DNA of 64,000 nucleotides from Chamaecrista fasciculata (Eukaryota; Streptophyta; Magnoliopsida; Fabales; Fabaceae): the NCBI GenBank assembly GCA_003254925.1, contig QANZ01032638.1, positions 20,467-84,466 on the forward strand, read 5' to 3'. Shown here one piece after another: positions 44,680 to 55,723 of the stretch. The notes beneath the pieces are model-generated. The model saw only the letters and a list, made by a program, of their open reading frames with translations. It ran no database searches and had not been told where the DNA came from. Numbering within the stretch: the stretch's first letter is position 1; each line of letters begins with the position of its first letter. Position numbers and translations under genes: made by a program.

Positions 44680-46981
44680 TGTTGGGGAATTCAGGGGCGC
44701 CTAAACGCAGCGGAAGCAAAAACAAAAAGAATAAAAACTTTAAACAAAACGCGCAAGGGCCTAGAATTCCCGAACGGATCCGCTAGCTGAATTTAAAACT
44801 TTTAGATAGTGGTATACCTCACGAGTTTCAATCGGTTTGGTTGTACGGGGCGCGACCTAGAAGTCTACGTGATGCGTCCTTCCTTCGCTGGTAATCCACA
44901 CGAACAGTTTTGGAGATGCCTAGGTGCTAGCCTCCTTCACTTCTCCAAGTGAATCAGGGACCTTTATCTACGGTGTTCTTTAATTCAAGAACTCTTCTTG
45001 AATTCTCCAAGAACAGTATGGCGCCTTGATCAAGAATCCAATTCTTGATCCCACACAACCTTGTCACACAAACTCTAAACTCCTTTAGAGATGTGCGCCA
45101 CTTTCTCTCTCTAGAAACTAGGTTGCATTTTTCTCTCTCCTCACCTAGAGCAAGAATCGAATTTTTCTCTCTTTGAGAAGAACTAGGCGAAAGTCGATTT
45201 TCTAAGTGTGCATGGCCTCTCACTCTTCTTAGTCGACTTATGGCTTCCTTATATAGGGTTTGGGGACTTTGATAATTATAATTAGGGAATCCCTAAATTA
45301 TAGAATTATCAAATCATAAAATCATGAGATCTCCATATCACAATCTTATGACTTGAATTCCAATTTAAAATATTACCATAATATTTAAATCTGGATTCAA
45401 AATGCAATCTTGGAGAATCAAATTGGAAGATCAAATCTTCCCAAGATATTCCCAAGCCATGCGCCTTTAAATTTTGTTGGAATTTAATAAATTAAAATAA
45501 CTAACCTAACTCTTAGGAAGTTATAACTAATTTGTTATTTTCCAACAATATTGATTTAAAGAATTACCTTAATACCTTTAACTCAATCTTTTTGAATCTT
45601 GAATTCTAATTTATTGAATTAAAATATTACACTAATATCTTTAATCCAATTTAAACTTAGAATTCGAATTCCCCTATAATATTGAATTAAAATATTACCT
45701 TAATATTTTTAATTCAATCATTTGAAATCTAGATCAAATCTTTGAATTCAAATTTAAGCCATGATTTTAATTAATAAAACATTTTTATTAATTAAATTTC
45801 CTTTGCATATATGAGGCGCCAACCTCCTCCTATTTATCCCAATATTAGTGAATTTAATAAATCAATAATTTCCTAACTCTTAGGAACCTTTTCCAATTTA
45901 TATTTCCCTAATATTATAAATAGGAATATAATTGCAAATAGACTAATCCAATTATCCATTTAACAATTAACATATATATATATATATATAAATTTGTCCC
46001 ACAAATCTAAATATCATATATTGTAGATATTTATTTAAGACAAGACTTCATGTCCCAACACAATCAATTCTGTCTTAAACGGTGTCACTAATGTGACCCA
46101 CGAATTAATCCTAATTCGTGTCCCAGTTTGGCATCTGGTTCCTGCTCGTGTGTGACCCAGCAGGCCCCACGTAAAGTTGGCAGCAAGTCATCCCCATGAC
46201 TTACAAGTCGAGAGCGGACTCTAGCAAGCCATCACGACTACCCAAAATACGTGAGTTATCGTTTAACCCCAAAACGACTTAACCTTAGTACCACCTTGTT
46301 CCGATCCCTTTTTGTCCTAGGATATTTTGGTCATGGATTAGGCACGAGAAAGTCATCCATAATCCAAACCTCAACTTTCTCGATTCCTTGAGTAACTCCC
46401 AATTACCAGTGTGGCCACACATTCCTTGGACCGACTCATCGAGGGGCCCAGTTAAATATCTCCCATCTCCATGAGGGACAAAATTCCATCTAGGTCAACC
46501 ACATTCCTCAGCATGACAATCAACCAAACCCGTACTTAGCCCTTATGGCTACCCTGTTACGAGTAACGTTAGACTAAGCCAAAGTTTGACAACTGCAACG
46601 CCAGAATAATCAAGACCTCAGGTCTAAGGGCATCGTGACAGGTGTACAGGAGAGACCAGCTAATGACTGAAACCCATGCAGAACTCTCCGGGTCGGTCCA
46701 GCAATTTGTAACTCCTTACACAATTGCACCATGACTCTCGTCCCAGCATTTAGTGCATGCATCTCTATGCACCGAGGTCAGGCTGGTCTTAGTTCATTTC
46801 AAGTTCCCACTTGAATGAGCAACGAGGGACAGTTTAGATTAATTATCTCATAATTAATCACGGACTGTTATCATAGTAAACATGCTAATAATATGATAAC
46901 CATTAATTTATCTCCATAAATTAATTAATATGTTCCAAACATATTTATAAAATGATTGGCCCTAGGGCACAATCTCCATCA
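44680..46981 (-). repeat. 5' LTR of the copia element, 2302 bp
   Basis: Plus-strand ends are TGTTGGGGAATTCAGGGGC and GCACAATCTCCATCA. It is the most complete reference copy of this LTR family in the window. The right flank is Athila-like gag (46982 onward), so the element inserted into that gag. Near 45240-45260 a TATATAG-type box in minus orientation is a candidate promoter. Confidence 0.9.
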
Positions 46982-48615
46982 GTTTCTACCTCAGTTTCTA
47001 CCTTAGTCTCTACCTTAATTTCCAATTCATTCACAACAGGAGTTTCTTCTTTTTTCTTCTTATAGTTAAAACCAAAGAAGAATTGGGCATACCTAGGGTG
47101 CTTTTCTATCATAGCCTTAAAGTTTTCTCCACCTTTGATCTCTATGAATATTTCTTCAGGCTCAGGCTTTTCTAGGGGTTGCACTAAGGTCTCTTGAGCA
47201 GGATTTTCTACAGGTTCGATTTCTCTAGTGGTAATGGCATGAACTGCCTTAGAACTATTGGGGGAACTAATGTTGTTTACTTTAACATCGGTAACTCGAA
47301 CAAAAGCTTGTTCAAGGTCATCGTGCTTCCTTTTCATAACATCCATCTCTTTAGAAAGAAGATCGATCCTTTGCCCAAAATCATCGAATCTCTTCGAAGT
47401 TCGAGCTTCGGATTCTTCAAACTTCCTAATGAGGAGTTGAGTGTCAGTTTCGTTTGAAGAGAAGTTTTATCTTTGAGGAGTTGGGTTATTAAAGCTTTGG
47501 TTTCGGAAATAATTTCCAGTCCTAAATCTATTTTCAAATCTTCTAGGAAATTGACTAGGGCCTTGTTGATACATGGCCGAAACTTCCTCGGGTTGATGGG
47601 GACACTCCCTACTTCCATGTTGATATGAATCGCACACGGAGCAAGGTGCGGTTACAAGAGCGACTTTTCTTGGCGAAGAGGCTAATTTGACATTCATCTC
47701 CTTGACAGCTATGGCTAGACTGTCCATGTTGGATGCCAACTTTTCCATCATTGGGTCAGACTCATTGGTTTCTATTCCCTTGACGACACGGGTACGTCTT
47801 CTTCAGTTTTCTCGCTTGAGGGCGACTTCCTTTATTAGTTCCCACGCAGTCTCAACATCTAACTTCGTAATGGATCCATTAAACGCGACATCAATGTGAT
47901 CAGCCTCGTCGTCTATGAGTGCACTGCAAAAGTATTCCACTAATTGTTCCTCAGTGTATTGGTGATTGGGACACTTAACTTAAAGGTCTTGGTATCTAGT
48001 TAGGTACTCGAGTAACGTTTCGTTATCTCGTTGTTCTATGGCTGAGATTTGTTGTTTAGCGGCAGATGCTTTGGCTTTGGGAAAGTACTTATCGAGAAAT
48101 GACCTTCTAAGACTTTCCCAGGATAGGTAAGCTGTCCGTTCATAAGTTCCTAGATGAGTATACCAATCCAACGCCTTGCCTTCGAGTGTGAGATGGAATA
48201 CTTTCCACATCACATCCTCTATGCTTGGTGCTAGCAGTTTCATGGTTCGACAGTGAAGATACAAATTATTCAAGTGAGTAAAAGGATTTTCACTGGCCAA
48301 TCTACGAAACTTAGGTAATCCATTGAAAAGTGGTCCTTTGATCTCAAAGTCCGTTTGAATTTGAGGGAACACATTTCGCCGAACCTCATACTGTTCGTTA
48401 GATTGGGATGCTTCTCTTATAGATCTTCTCGGTCTAGGTTGTCCATTGTCTAGACCGTGATTTTGGCGAACTTCTTCGCGTTCTTGATTATCTAACCTAC
48501 GATTATTGCTTCAATTTTCCATTTGTTCTACTCTTTTATTCTTTTTTATGGATCTTAGTGTTTTATTCAAATATGGATCTAGGGGAACTAAAGGCTCTAT
48601 AGGTTTCCTAGGCAT
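46982..48615 (-). pseudogene. Athila-like Ty3/gypsy gag, truncated and with stops
   Basis: One frame runs from an ATG at 48615 to the copia LTR junction at 46982. It holds PRPRRSI, a DFEIKGPLFNGLPKF segment, IEDVMWKVFHLTLEGKALDW and SFLDKYFP, the Retrotrans_gag domain, then a CX2CX4HX4C zinc knuckle at 47601-47643 and an acidic, Glu/Thr/Val-rich tail. Four in-frame stops are visible: 48511-48513, 47980-47982, 47803-47805 and 47467-47469. Everything downstream (pol) is displaced or lost through the copia insertion. Confidence 0.85.
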
Positions 48616-48840
48616 ATACTAGAAAGAATAATAATAAAAGAAAAAATAAAGACTAAATAAAATGAAAATAGACTCAAGCAAATTAAACAAATAATAAAAG
48701 ACTCAAAATAAAAACAAGATAAAAATAATAATAAAATTTTGACTTAACTAAAAAATAAAGACTCAAAATTAAAAACAAAGACTCAAAAAGAAAAAGACTC
48801 AAAAACAAATCACAATTTTCTTAGTAACACAAGAAAGAGT
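48616..48840 (-). other. Leader of the second Athila-like element
   Basis: A-rich non-coding stretch, with repeated AAAAGACTCAAAA units, between primer site and gag. Confidence 0.6.
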
Positions 48841-48841
48841 T

Positions 48842-48859
48842 CCCCGGCAACGACACCAA
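48842..48859 (-). other. tRNA-Asp primer-binding site
   Basis: TCCCCGGCAACGACACCA on the plus strand matches the 3' end of plant tRNA-Asp with two changes. It lies five bases from the LTR terminus. Confidence 0.88.
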
Positions 48860-48864
48860 AACTT

Positions 48865-50311
48865 GACTGGACACCCGTTGTAAGGTGTCAAGCGTATCAA
48901 ATTTAATTATACTCGAGCCTCGCAAGTATAACTATATTTATTAAAATATAGTATAGATGCTCACCCAAGGTCGAACTCTCGCAGAACTCAATGTGATGAG
49001 GTAAGAAGAATTGTGACGAAGGCTATAACTTCTACTCTTGAGGGTTGTCACGATTTAATATATCTTAATGAGTCAAAACAATACTTGAGAGAAAACCCTA
49101 GAGATGGACTATCATAGTTCATTTATTATAAAGATTAGATAATAAATATGCAATTACTTTTCTATGTTTAGAACATGCATTTAAACTATAAACACAATCA
49201 ATCAAACAATAGAGAGGATACAAGTTAGGATAGGTAACTCATCCAAGACTGGATTCATGAGCTATTTGCCAAAGCTCTTCGGGACAATCTATATTATTGT
49301 CACATCGGAACAATAAACAAACATATATATATATATATCAATGGCACTCCTAATATGCAAATAAGTTATTGTAAACCACCCTTTAGCAAACCCGAAAGAG
49401 CTACTTTGTTAATCATGAGAGAGACAGACTCCGGCAATGTCAAGGTCCCATTACTTTAACAAAATATGGTCTACTACTTATATATAACGAACTTTAACAA
49501 GTACACTTGAAAGAGTTAGTCATACCTCATAAATGCAACATCAACATCTGGACTTAACAACGAAGCATGGTGAACTCAAGTCACATCCTTGAGGCATTCC
49601 TCAAGTATCTACCTACTTAGTTATTCATGCTCTAAGATGAGAACTATTCTAAAGAGAGAATTGGAGTTTTCTTCGTGAATTGGTGCTCTGAGCGTAGAAT
49701 GACGACCTCTATTTATAGTGTGGAGTAGTGTACTTGATCCGCAAGTCAAGGGGAAAATTTCACCTCTGGGCCGTGGGCTGCGCCGGCGGCCCAATACGAA
49801 GGCCCAGCGAAATATCTGCGATATTTCGATTATATCTTCGTATCTTGAATCGTAGCCGTGCAAAACATACTCTATTGCTTCTGAATATTCTGTGTCGCGA
49901 GATTTCCAATTTGAGCCGCTGGCTGAAAGAGGCGGCGCAGATCCAAAGTCTTCTGAAGCTTATCTGCTGACGTCATATTCCAGAAAATTCCTGAGCCGTG
50001 TGAATCCCGTGTCTGGGCCGGCGGCCCACGTGGCGGTGCAGTGATATTCTGTGCTCAACGCGATCTTCTAGAATATTCTGATATTTCCCTCTTGGTTTGA
50101 CCCTGTTTGGATATTTGAAACACTGAATAAACCATTAAGTGACACCTATTTATAAAATACAATAAATAACGCTAATTAACTCATTTTATCTACTTTATTC
50201 CATCATACCTTAGTGTTGCCCTTAGCATATTAATTGGTGTAATTCTAATATATTATTATTATAAACATACCAAATGAAGGTCAAATAACTTGTTCACTTT
50301 TGGGCTGATCA
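48865..50311 (-). repeat. 5' LTR of the second Athila-like element, 1447 bp
   Basis: On the minus strand it starts TGATCAGCCCAAAAGTGAAC and ends GGGTGTCCAGTCA. Both ends agree with the inverted copy at 29598-31102. It contains TATTTATAG near 49711-49722 on the plus strand (a TATA-like box in minus orientation). Flank beyond the outer end is GTGGC. Confidence 0.88.
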
Positions 50312-51166
50312 GTGGCTATTTTTTTTTTTTTTGGCTTAGAGTTAAATCCAATTAGATACTTTTACACTTGTGAGATCATGTTTTTTTTTATTTAGTTTTA
50401 TTGATTTATAATATTTAATCTTCTTCTACCTTTCATTTTAATGTGTTCAAGTTGAATAGGCAATATGATGACCTAGGTTGCTTGTTTAGTTTGCAAGCAC
50501 ATATCTAGTACTCGTATAATCCATATTAGGAAGAAGGTAATCTGAATAAATAACTTCACAAATTCTTTGTTTAGAACTAATATTTTTTGAGCTTTTATAC
50601 TATTAATTAGATTCAAATGGTCAATCATGTAGAGTTTGTTTTTATTACTAGAAGATTAAATTGGATATGTTATTTTTTAATTTACTTTAGAGAAAAAGTG
50701 ATTCTATATTATGGAACTGTTAGTCTATTATAACTAATAAAAAATTATCTTTGGTACCAATATTCAAGTTTGAACTTTAATTATGATTATATATATATAT
50801 AACTATTAACTCTATATCTCAGTTATATTGCTCATTGTAGCACATGTTTGGTCCCAAGAAGATAACTACATAGCTTCTTCTAGTATTCCTGGATAAATGA
50901 ATATTTTCCACGTTTGGATCCTTAATTTAAAAACGTGAAGTCAAACTTGAAGTTTCCAAGCTAAGTATCATGAGAATATGAAGAAGCAATGAATGGAGTA
51001 CTAGTAGAGCAATCAATGAATGAATTAACAACTACTCGTAATTCAGATAATTACATTTATATACTAACGTTTTGTTCCCCAATCGTCTTGTGTCTTGTGT
51101 GTGTTTATTCCCCAAACCAACGGGCGGGTCGGATAAAGATATGCTTTGGAAGCATGATCGTCGATC
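50312..51166. other. Intergenic, AT-rich, upstream of the glycine-rich gene
   Basis: No gene or repeat boundary recognised. A poly-T run follows the LTR at 50319-50333. Confidence 0.4.
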
Positions 51167-51178
51167 CATGCATGCATG
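51167..51178. promoter_or_regulatory. Triple CATG run containing RY motifs
   Basis: CATGCATGCATG lies about 90 bases upstream of the TATA box of the glycine-rich gene. CATGCA(TG) is the RY element bound by B3 factors such as ABI3, FUS3 and LEC2. Function here is inferred from the motif only. Confidence 0.45.
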
Positions 51179-51265
51179 ATGACCCAATTAATTAATATTA
51201 ATATTTTCAATTAAAGGAGCGTTTGATTTATATTCATGCACTTTCTCCATATAATATTTCTTCTT

Positions 51266-51275
51266 CTATAAATAG
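51266..51275 (+). promoter_or_regulatory. TATA box of the glycine-rich protein gene
   Basis: CTATAAATAG lies 105 bases before the ATG, which leaves a plausible short 5' UTR of about 75 bases. Confidence 0.75.
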
Positions 51276-51379
51276 CCCCAGAAACTTAAGGCTAGAATTC
51301 ACATATATACTTATCATTCTCAAACAATTCCATTATACATAACTTCATATATAGTAGTTGAGACTTGAGACCATTAATA

Positions 51380-51625
51380 ATGGGTGGCAAAGGAGGTGGT
51401 GGTGGCGGCAAAGGTGGTAGTGGCAGAGGCGGCGGTGGAAAAGGAGGTGGTGGTGGTAGTAGTGGCAAAAGTGCCGGCACCGGTGGCGGTGGTAAAGGCT
51501 GTTGTACTGGTGACTCAATGAAAGCTCCTGGTGGTGGTGGAGCATACATCTCAAGAAAAGTTTTTGAGAGTAGCCCAAAGGAGTACTTTAGTGGACTCCA
51601 TGCTGGAGATAAGTCTAACAAGTAG
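51380..51625 (+). CDS. Small glycine-rich protein, 81 aa
   Basis: The ATG at 51380 (ATAATGGGTGG) opens an 81-codon frame. Residues 1-40 are nearly all Gly, Lys and Ser in GGGK/GGSG repeats. A CC pair follows, then a non-repetitive tail with MKAPGGGGAYISR, a KVFESSP.EYF segment and GLHAGDK. The tail has ordinary codon use and a defined sequence, unlike a chance ORF, and similar tails occur in small plant glycine-rich proteins as I recall. There is no signal peptide, so it is probably cytosolic or nuclear; its role is unknown. A good TATA box is in place, and AATAATAATATAATGAATAA after the stop could serve polyadenylation. The Pro-rich frame on the other strand is its shadow. Confidence 0.78.
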   Translation: MGGKGGGGGGKGGSGRGGGGKGGGGGSSGKSAGTGGGGKGCCTGDSMKAPGGGGAYISRKVFESSPKEYFSGLHAGDKSNK

Positions 51626-52463
51626 TGTGCTATGTAAAATGGGTTTTTAATAATAATAATATAATGAATAATTACTTCGGTTTAATTTGTCTGTGTTTTA
51701 AATTTATAGGTTCTTCAACCCCTATTACATACGTGAGATTCGTTATTTTCCGCTAGTGCCTCTCTTATTATATTCGTTTAGACGTTAAATGGTATAAGAA
51801 TAAGCAAGAAATCCCTTTTTGATTTTATTCTCAAAAATTGTAATGTTTTTCGTAAACATGTTTTTCTAAATATTACTTTTCTATAATACGAATTTTGAGA
51901 AATATGTTCTAACATAATTCTATTATCATAGGGCTGTGCATGTTCAAATGAACACTCCGTTATCATCTTTGGATATCAAACGACGAAAAAGACTGCTGCT
52001 CCTATGGACATATCAAAAAAATAAAAAACAAATTAAATTAACGCGTTGAATGAAATATGTTAGTGCTAGAGAAAATTAAAACTAGAGATAAAGAAGGAAT
52101 TTGAATGAAATATGGTAAATGCTTTATTGAAAATGGACTAGGCAATGTACATTTATAGCTTTACATGACAAATTGTGCCAAAAAGAACCTAACTGACAGA
52201 TACACAAAATGAGAAAGAAGAAAGAGTGTGGCGAGGTAAAACTATCCTTTACAACTTTGCTTGATTGGAGATGGATTAGAGCTAGTTGTTTGGGGGTTTG
52301 GTTTACTTTTTCACACTGTTGTTTGGAGGGTCACGTTTCCTTACTAACGAGGGAAACTGAAATGTGAAGCTGTGAGTGTTAAAAGTTTCCTTTTGCTGGC
52401 CGAAGTTTAAACACACATATATATACATAGGTAGATTTTTTTTGGGCTGCTGTGTTCATGTTC
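51626..52463. other. Intergenic 3' of the glycine-rich gene
   Basis: No gene supported; mixed-composition sequence with no recognised boundary. Confidence 0.4.
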
Positions 52464-52472
52464 TTTGTTTTA

Positions 52473-52824
52473 GGTCAAAGTACTATTTTGGTCTCATATC
52501 TTAGCAAAAAGATACAGATTTGGTTCGGTATCACTTTTGGTCCTTTATCTTTTTGTAAATAGTTTCACTGTCAGTCAGACTTGATCCAAATATATGAGAC
52601 CAATTCTACACCTGACTTAAAGATATATGATCAATTCTACGACTTAACCAAAAGATATGAGTCCATTTCTGTAATATAATCCAAAGATATGGGACCAAAA
52701 GTGCAACACAGGACCAAATATGCAGCCTAAACAAAAGATATGAGACTAAAAGTGCAACAAAACAATTATGGGACCAAATTTAAGACCTAAGCAAAACTTA
52801 TGAGGCCAAAAATGCACTTTGGCC
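52473..52824. mobile_element. Mutator-like MITE, 352 bp, TSD TTTGTTTTA
   Basis: Starts GGTCAAAGTACTATTTTGG and ends with the near-inverse GCACTTTGGCC. The 9 bases TTTGTTTTA flank both sides exactly (52464-52472 and 52825-52833). The interior is built from repeated (A/G)ATATGAGACCAA-type segments. The termini resemble those of 4866-5437, so both belong to one family. Confidence 0.85.
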
Positions 52825-52887
52825 TTTGTTTTATTTAGCTTAGTTATGTACTTGCCAAACTTGGGTCTTTGTTTATGAATTCTGATT

Positions 52888-53233
52888 GGCTAAATTGCAC
52901 AATTGATCCCATATCTTTTGCTGAGTTTTCAATTTGGTACCATTTTTTTTTTTTGTTGCAGACTTGGTCCCATATCTTTGAGTTAATTGCTTAATTGATC
53001 TTATATCTTTGGGTCACGTTTAGAAGTAGTCCCATATCTTTACAAAAGGATCAACTAATGGTTTATCCTTTTGCAAAGATATGAGACTAATTCTGAAACT
53101 TGACTAAAAGATATGGGACCAAAATTAGGATTTCTTGCAAAGATATAGGACCAAAACTACCACAAAAATATATACAGAACCAAATTAGGAAATATTCGAA
53201 TAAAAGATATGAGACTAAATTTGCATTTTGGCC
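52888..53233. mobile_element. Mutator-like MITE relative, about 346 bp
   Basis: Left end GGCTAAATTGCACAATTGAT and right end TTTGCATTTTGGCC form a diverged inverted pair, with ATATCTTTTGC inside both arms. Flanking 9-mers ATTCTGATT and ATTCTCCCA share only the first five bases, so the duplication is doubtful. It lies 60 bases from the previous MITE. Confidence 0.62.
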
Positions 53234-53328
53234 ATTCTCCCAAGTTTTGTTAACTGTCATGTAAAATTGCTTTTGCTTTAAAGTTTTTAGATTAAAGTAT
53301 AGATTATGCTTGTTTAAAAAAACCACAC

Positions 53329-53932
53329 TGATAGATCACTATTTGGGAGTACGTCTAAGTAGCCATCGAACCGGGCCCCCTCTCCCTTACAAACCTGTCA
53401 AGGCGCACTTAAGCCATTCGAGTGCCCTCCGAACATTAAAGGCGGCCGCGCTCCACCCTGTGTCACAGCACGCGCCCCCAGACTAACACGCAGTCACCCA
53501 CGACTGCCTTGCCCCGCAAACTTCGTTGAGGGAGATCGTGGGTCACGACCTTAGTCACACTCACGATCTCCAGTTTCCTGGCGCCCGCCAAGCGAGACGA
53601 CACGCAATCACCCACGATTTCCTTGCTCCGCAAATCTCGGTCTCCACCACCTCCGCTGGTGGAGATCGTGTCTGGCTACGTGGTGCGCCCCGCGCGCTGA
53701 CCACCTTTCTCCCCTTGCTCTATAAATAGAGCTCAACTCAACTGTTTAAGGTTAGCTACTCTTTGCCTCTCAGAATTCTCTCACTCTCATATCTCTCATT
53801 TACTAACTTGAGCGTCGGAGTATTCTTCGCAGGGCCCCCCTGTGAAGTTCTTGCAGATACTTGGACGATTACTTGCTCTCGCAGCCTACTTCTGTTGAAC
53901 TAGGTAAGTGCAACCCATTTTCTAGTTTATCA
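53329..53932 (+). repeat. 5' LTR of a Tat/Retand-like gypsy element
   Basis: TG at 53329 and CA at 53931-53932 enclose about 604 bp ending one base before the primer site. A CTATAAATAG box at 53720-53729 is a good promoter. Composition changes sharply from AT-rich to GC-rich at about 53340. An internal near-repeat (GCA(G/A)TCACCCACGA then CCTTGC(C/T)CCGCAAA) occurs near 53490 and 53603. No 3' LTR is in the window, so the left edge rests on TG and composition only. Confidence 0.65.
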
Positions 53933-53933
53933 T

Positions 53934-53951
53934 TGGCGCCGTCTGTGGGGA
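53934..53951 (+). other. Primer-binding site of the Tat/Retand-like element
   Basis: TGGCGCCGTCTGTGGGGA, a primer-site sequence common to plant Tat-group elements, follows the LTR CA after one base. Confidence 0.8.
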
Positions 53952-54066
53952 CCCTCCTCCTCACCTGCTGAACTCAACGAGCTCTCACGCTCGCCTTTTA
54001 TCGCTTTTTTACAAAAGCTAACTCACCAACGTTTACCTTGTTGAACTAGGTGACTCTCACTTTGCT

Positions 54067-55640
54067 ATGGCTCACGACGACTCCCCTCGCGATCCCCTTT
54101 TGGATGATCCCTCTGACTCCCAGGAACACGCCCCTGGCTCTCAAGAGGACCAAGAACAGGAGGAACATCGGGAAGAGGGAGAACCCTCTCGAGTAGCGCC
54201 ACCTGCGACCGGGATGGGTGCCACGGGCCAAACTTTCCAGGCTATGGCATCATGTCCATCTTTCGTGGAATGATGAAGGAACAGACGGAATCTCTTCGTC
54301 ACGAATTCCAAAGTCTCTCTGTCCACAGCACACCAACAGGGACACCTCAGGGGTCGAATCCCGCCCGCCGCAACACAACGGCTGGTTCGGCCCAGGACAA
54401 CGCGCCCGCCGCTGGTTTTGAGGATGAGTCGGGTACCTTTATTCCCCAAAAGGGACCCTTCGCCCTGTCCATCCAGCGTGATATTGTACCTCAGGGCTTT
54501 AAGATGCCCGTTAAAATGGCGCCTTATGAGCCAGCCGCAAACCCAAACCTGCACCTGAAGGCGTTCCACGCGAATGTCCAGTTGGCGTCCCTCACAGAGG
54601 GAAAGAAATGCAAACTCTTTCCCACCACACTCGGCCAGGAAGGACTCCATTGGGATGCCCGCCTGCCGGATTACTCTATCAACAACTTTGATGAGCTGGA
54701 GGCCGCCTTTCTCAAGCGCTTCGCCACCAGCATTGTCTACAAGAAACCGTCAACTGTTATGGCGGACCTCATCCAGGGCTCCAGCGAGAGCCTCAGAGAC
54801 TTCCTCAAGCGTTTTTTCGAGCGCTGTCATGAAGTGGAAGACCTGGAAGGCAGCGTGACCATCCACGCCTTCAAACAGGGCCTGCGCCCGGGAAACGTCT
54901 CCAATGAGTTGGCGCTCACCAACCCGAAGACCTTGGACGCGTTACTGAAGCAAGTCCGTGACTTCATACTTAAGGAGGACAACTAGGTTGCCTCCAAGAG
55001 CCGCTTCAGTAAGCTCAAGGATATGCAGAACAGTCAGTCAAACAGCCGGACCCAAAACGACAATGGGAACGGTAGCGGGAAATGGAAGAGGAAAGATCGC
55101 CCTTCCAACTCATCACCAGGATCCCCGCGCACGCCTTTCACCGGCAAATTCACGACCTATCACATTCTCACTGTCTCAAGGTCAGAGATTTGGCGGGCCT
55201 GTGGATCCCTCGACTTCTACCCGATAGCCAGGCCGCTCCCTGTCAAGACCGGCCGCCCAAGGGACACCAGCAAGCACTGCCGGTACCACAACGGCTATGG
55301 CCATACCACGGATGAATGCATCTCTTTGAAAGATGCCATTGAACAGCTGATCCGCGACGGCCACTTGGCCGAATACAAACAAAAGAAGAGGCCGGAATCT
55401 GATGGGGACGCCTCCCATCAAAAGAACAGGAAAGTCACCGAGAGCGGGAGCGGCGGTACCAAGCACTCTGAGACGCTCGCTAGGAACGTGATAAACACCA
55501 TCTCCGGTGGGATTCACAGACATAAGACCCCCCATAACCGCAAAAACATCATGCGGTCGATCATGTGTATGCACTACACGAGCAACAAACGCTCCCATGA
55601 GGACATCCACGCGCCCATCACCTTCACCCACGATGCGCTG
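54067..55640 (+). pseudogene. Tat/Retand-like gag
   Basis: Starts with an ATG at 54067 and an acidic, Glu/Asp/Gln-rich N-terminus. A frameshift near 54245 leads into the frame starting 54252. Residues coded at 54660-54980 form the Retrotrans_gag core (SINNFDELEAAFLKRFA, QGSSESLRDFLKRFFERC). A TAG at 54984-54986 breaks it; the same frame then goes on to a zinc knuckle-like CRYH...GH...C at 55278-55319 and on towards the protease. Gag packages element RNA. One frameshift and one stop make it defective, but the decay is mild. Confidence 0.85.
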
Positions 55641-55723
55641 AAGCCCGTTGAATACGATGAGCCCATGGTCATCACGGCACGCATAGGTGAAATTGACGTA
55701 CGGCGAATCTTGGTGGACCAAGG
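55641..55723 (+). pseudogene. Aspartic protease, first part
   Basis: The frame from gag continues into MVITARIGEIDVRRILVDQG, the N-terminal strand and active-site loop of a retroviral-type protease. It is cut right after the active-site Asp-Gln-Gly by the solo copia LTR at 55724; the rest is at 58035. Confidence 0.82.

Noticed and set aside
34172-46986. A single target duplication enclosing the whole copia element
   Set aside because: The flanks AATTG (left of 34177) and GTTTC (right of 46981) differ, and the left LTR is chimeric, so the true left edge is unknown.
51292-51621. Proline-rich 109-codon frame on the minus strand
   Set aside because: It is the exact antisense of the Gly-rich repeats at 51380-51500; the plus-strand gene has TATA box, start context and a non-repetitive tail.
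54141-55721. Minus-strand frames of 169 and 179 codons in the gypsy gag
   Set aside because: They are shadows of the GC-rich plus-strand gag, which carries the recognised domain and zinc knuckle.
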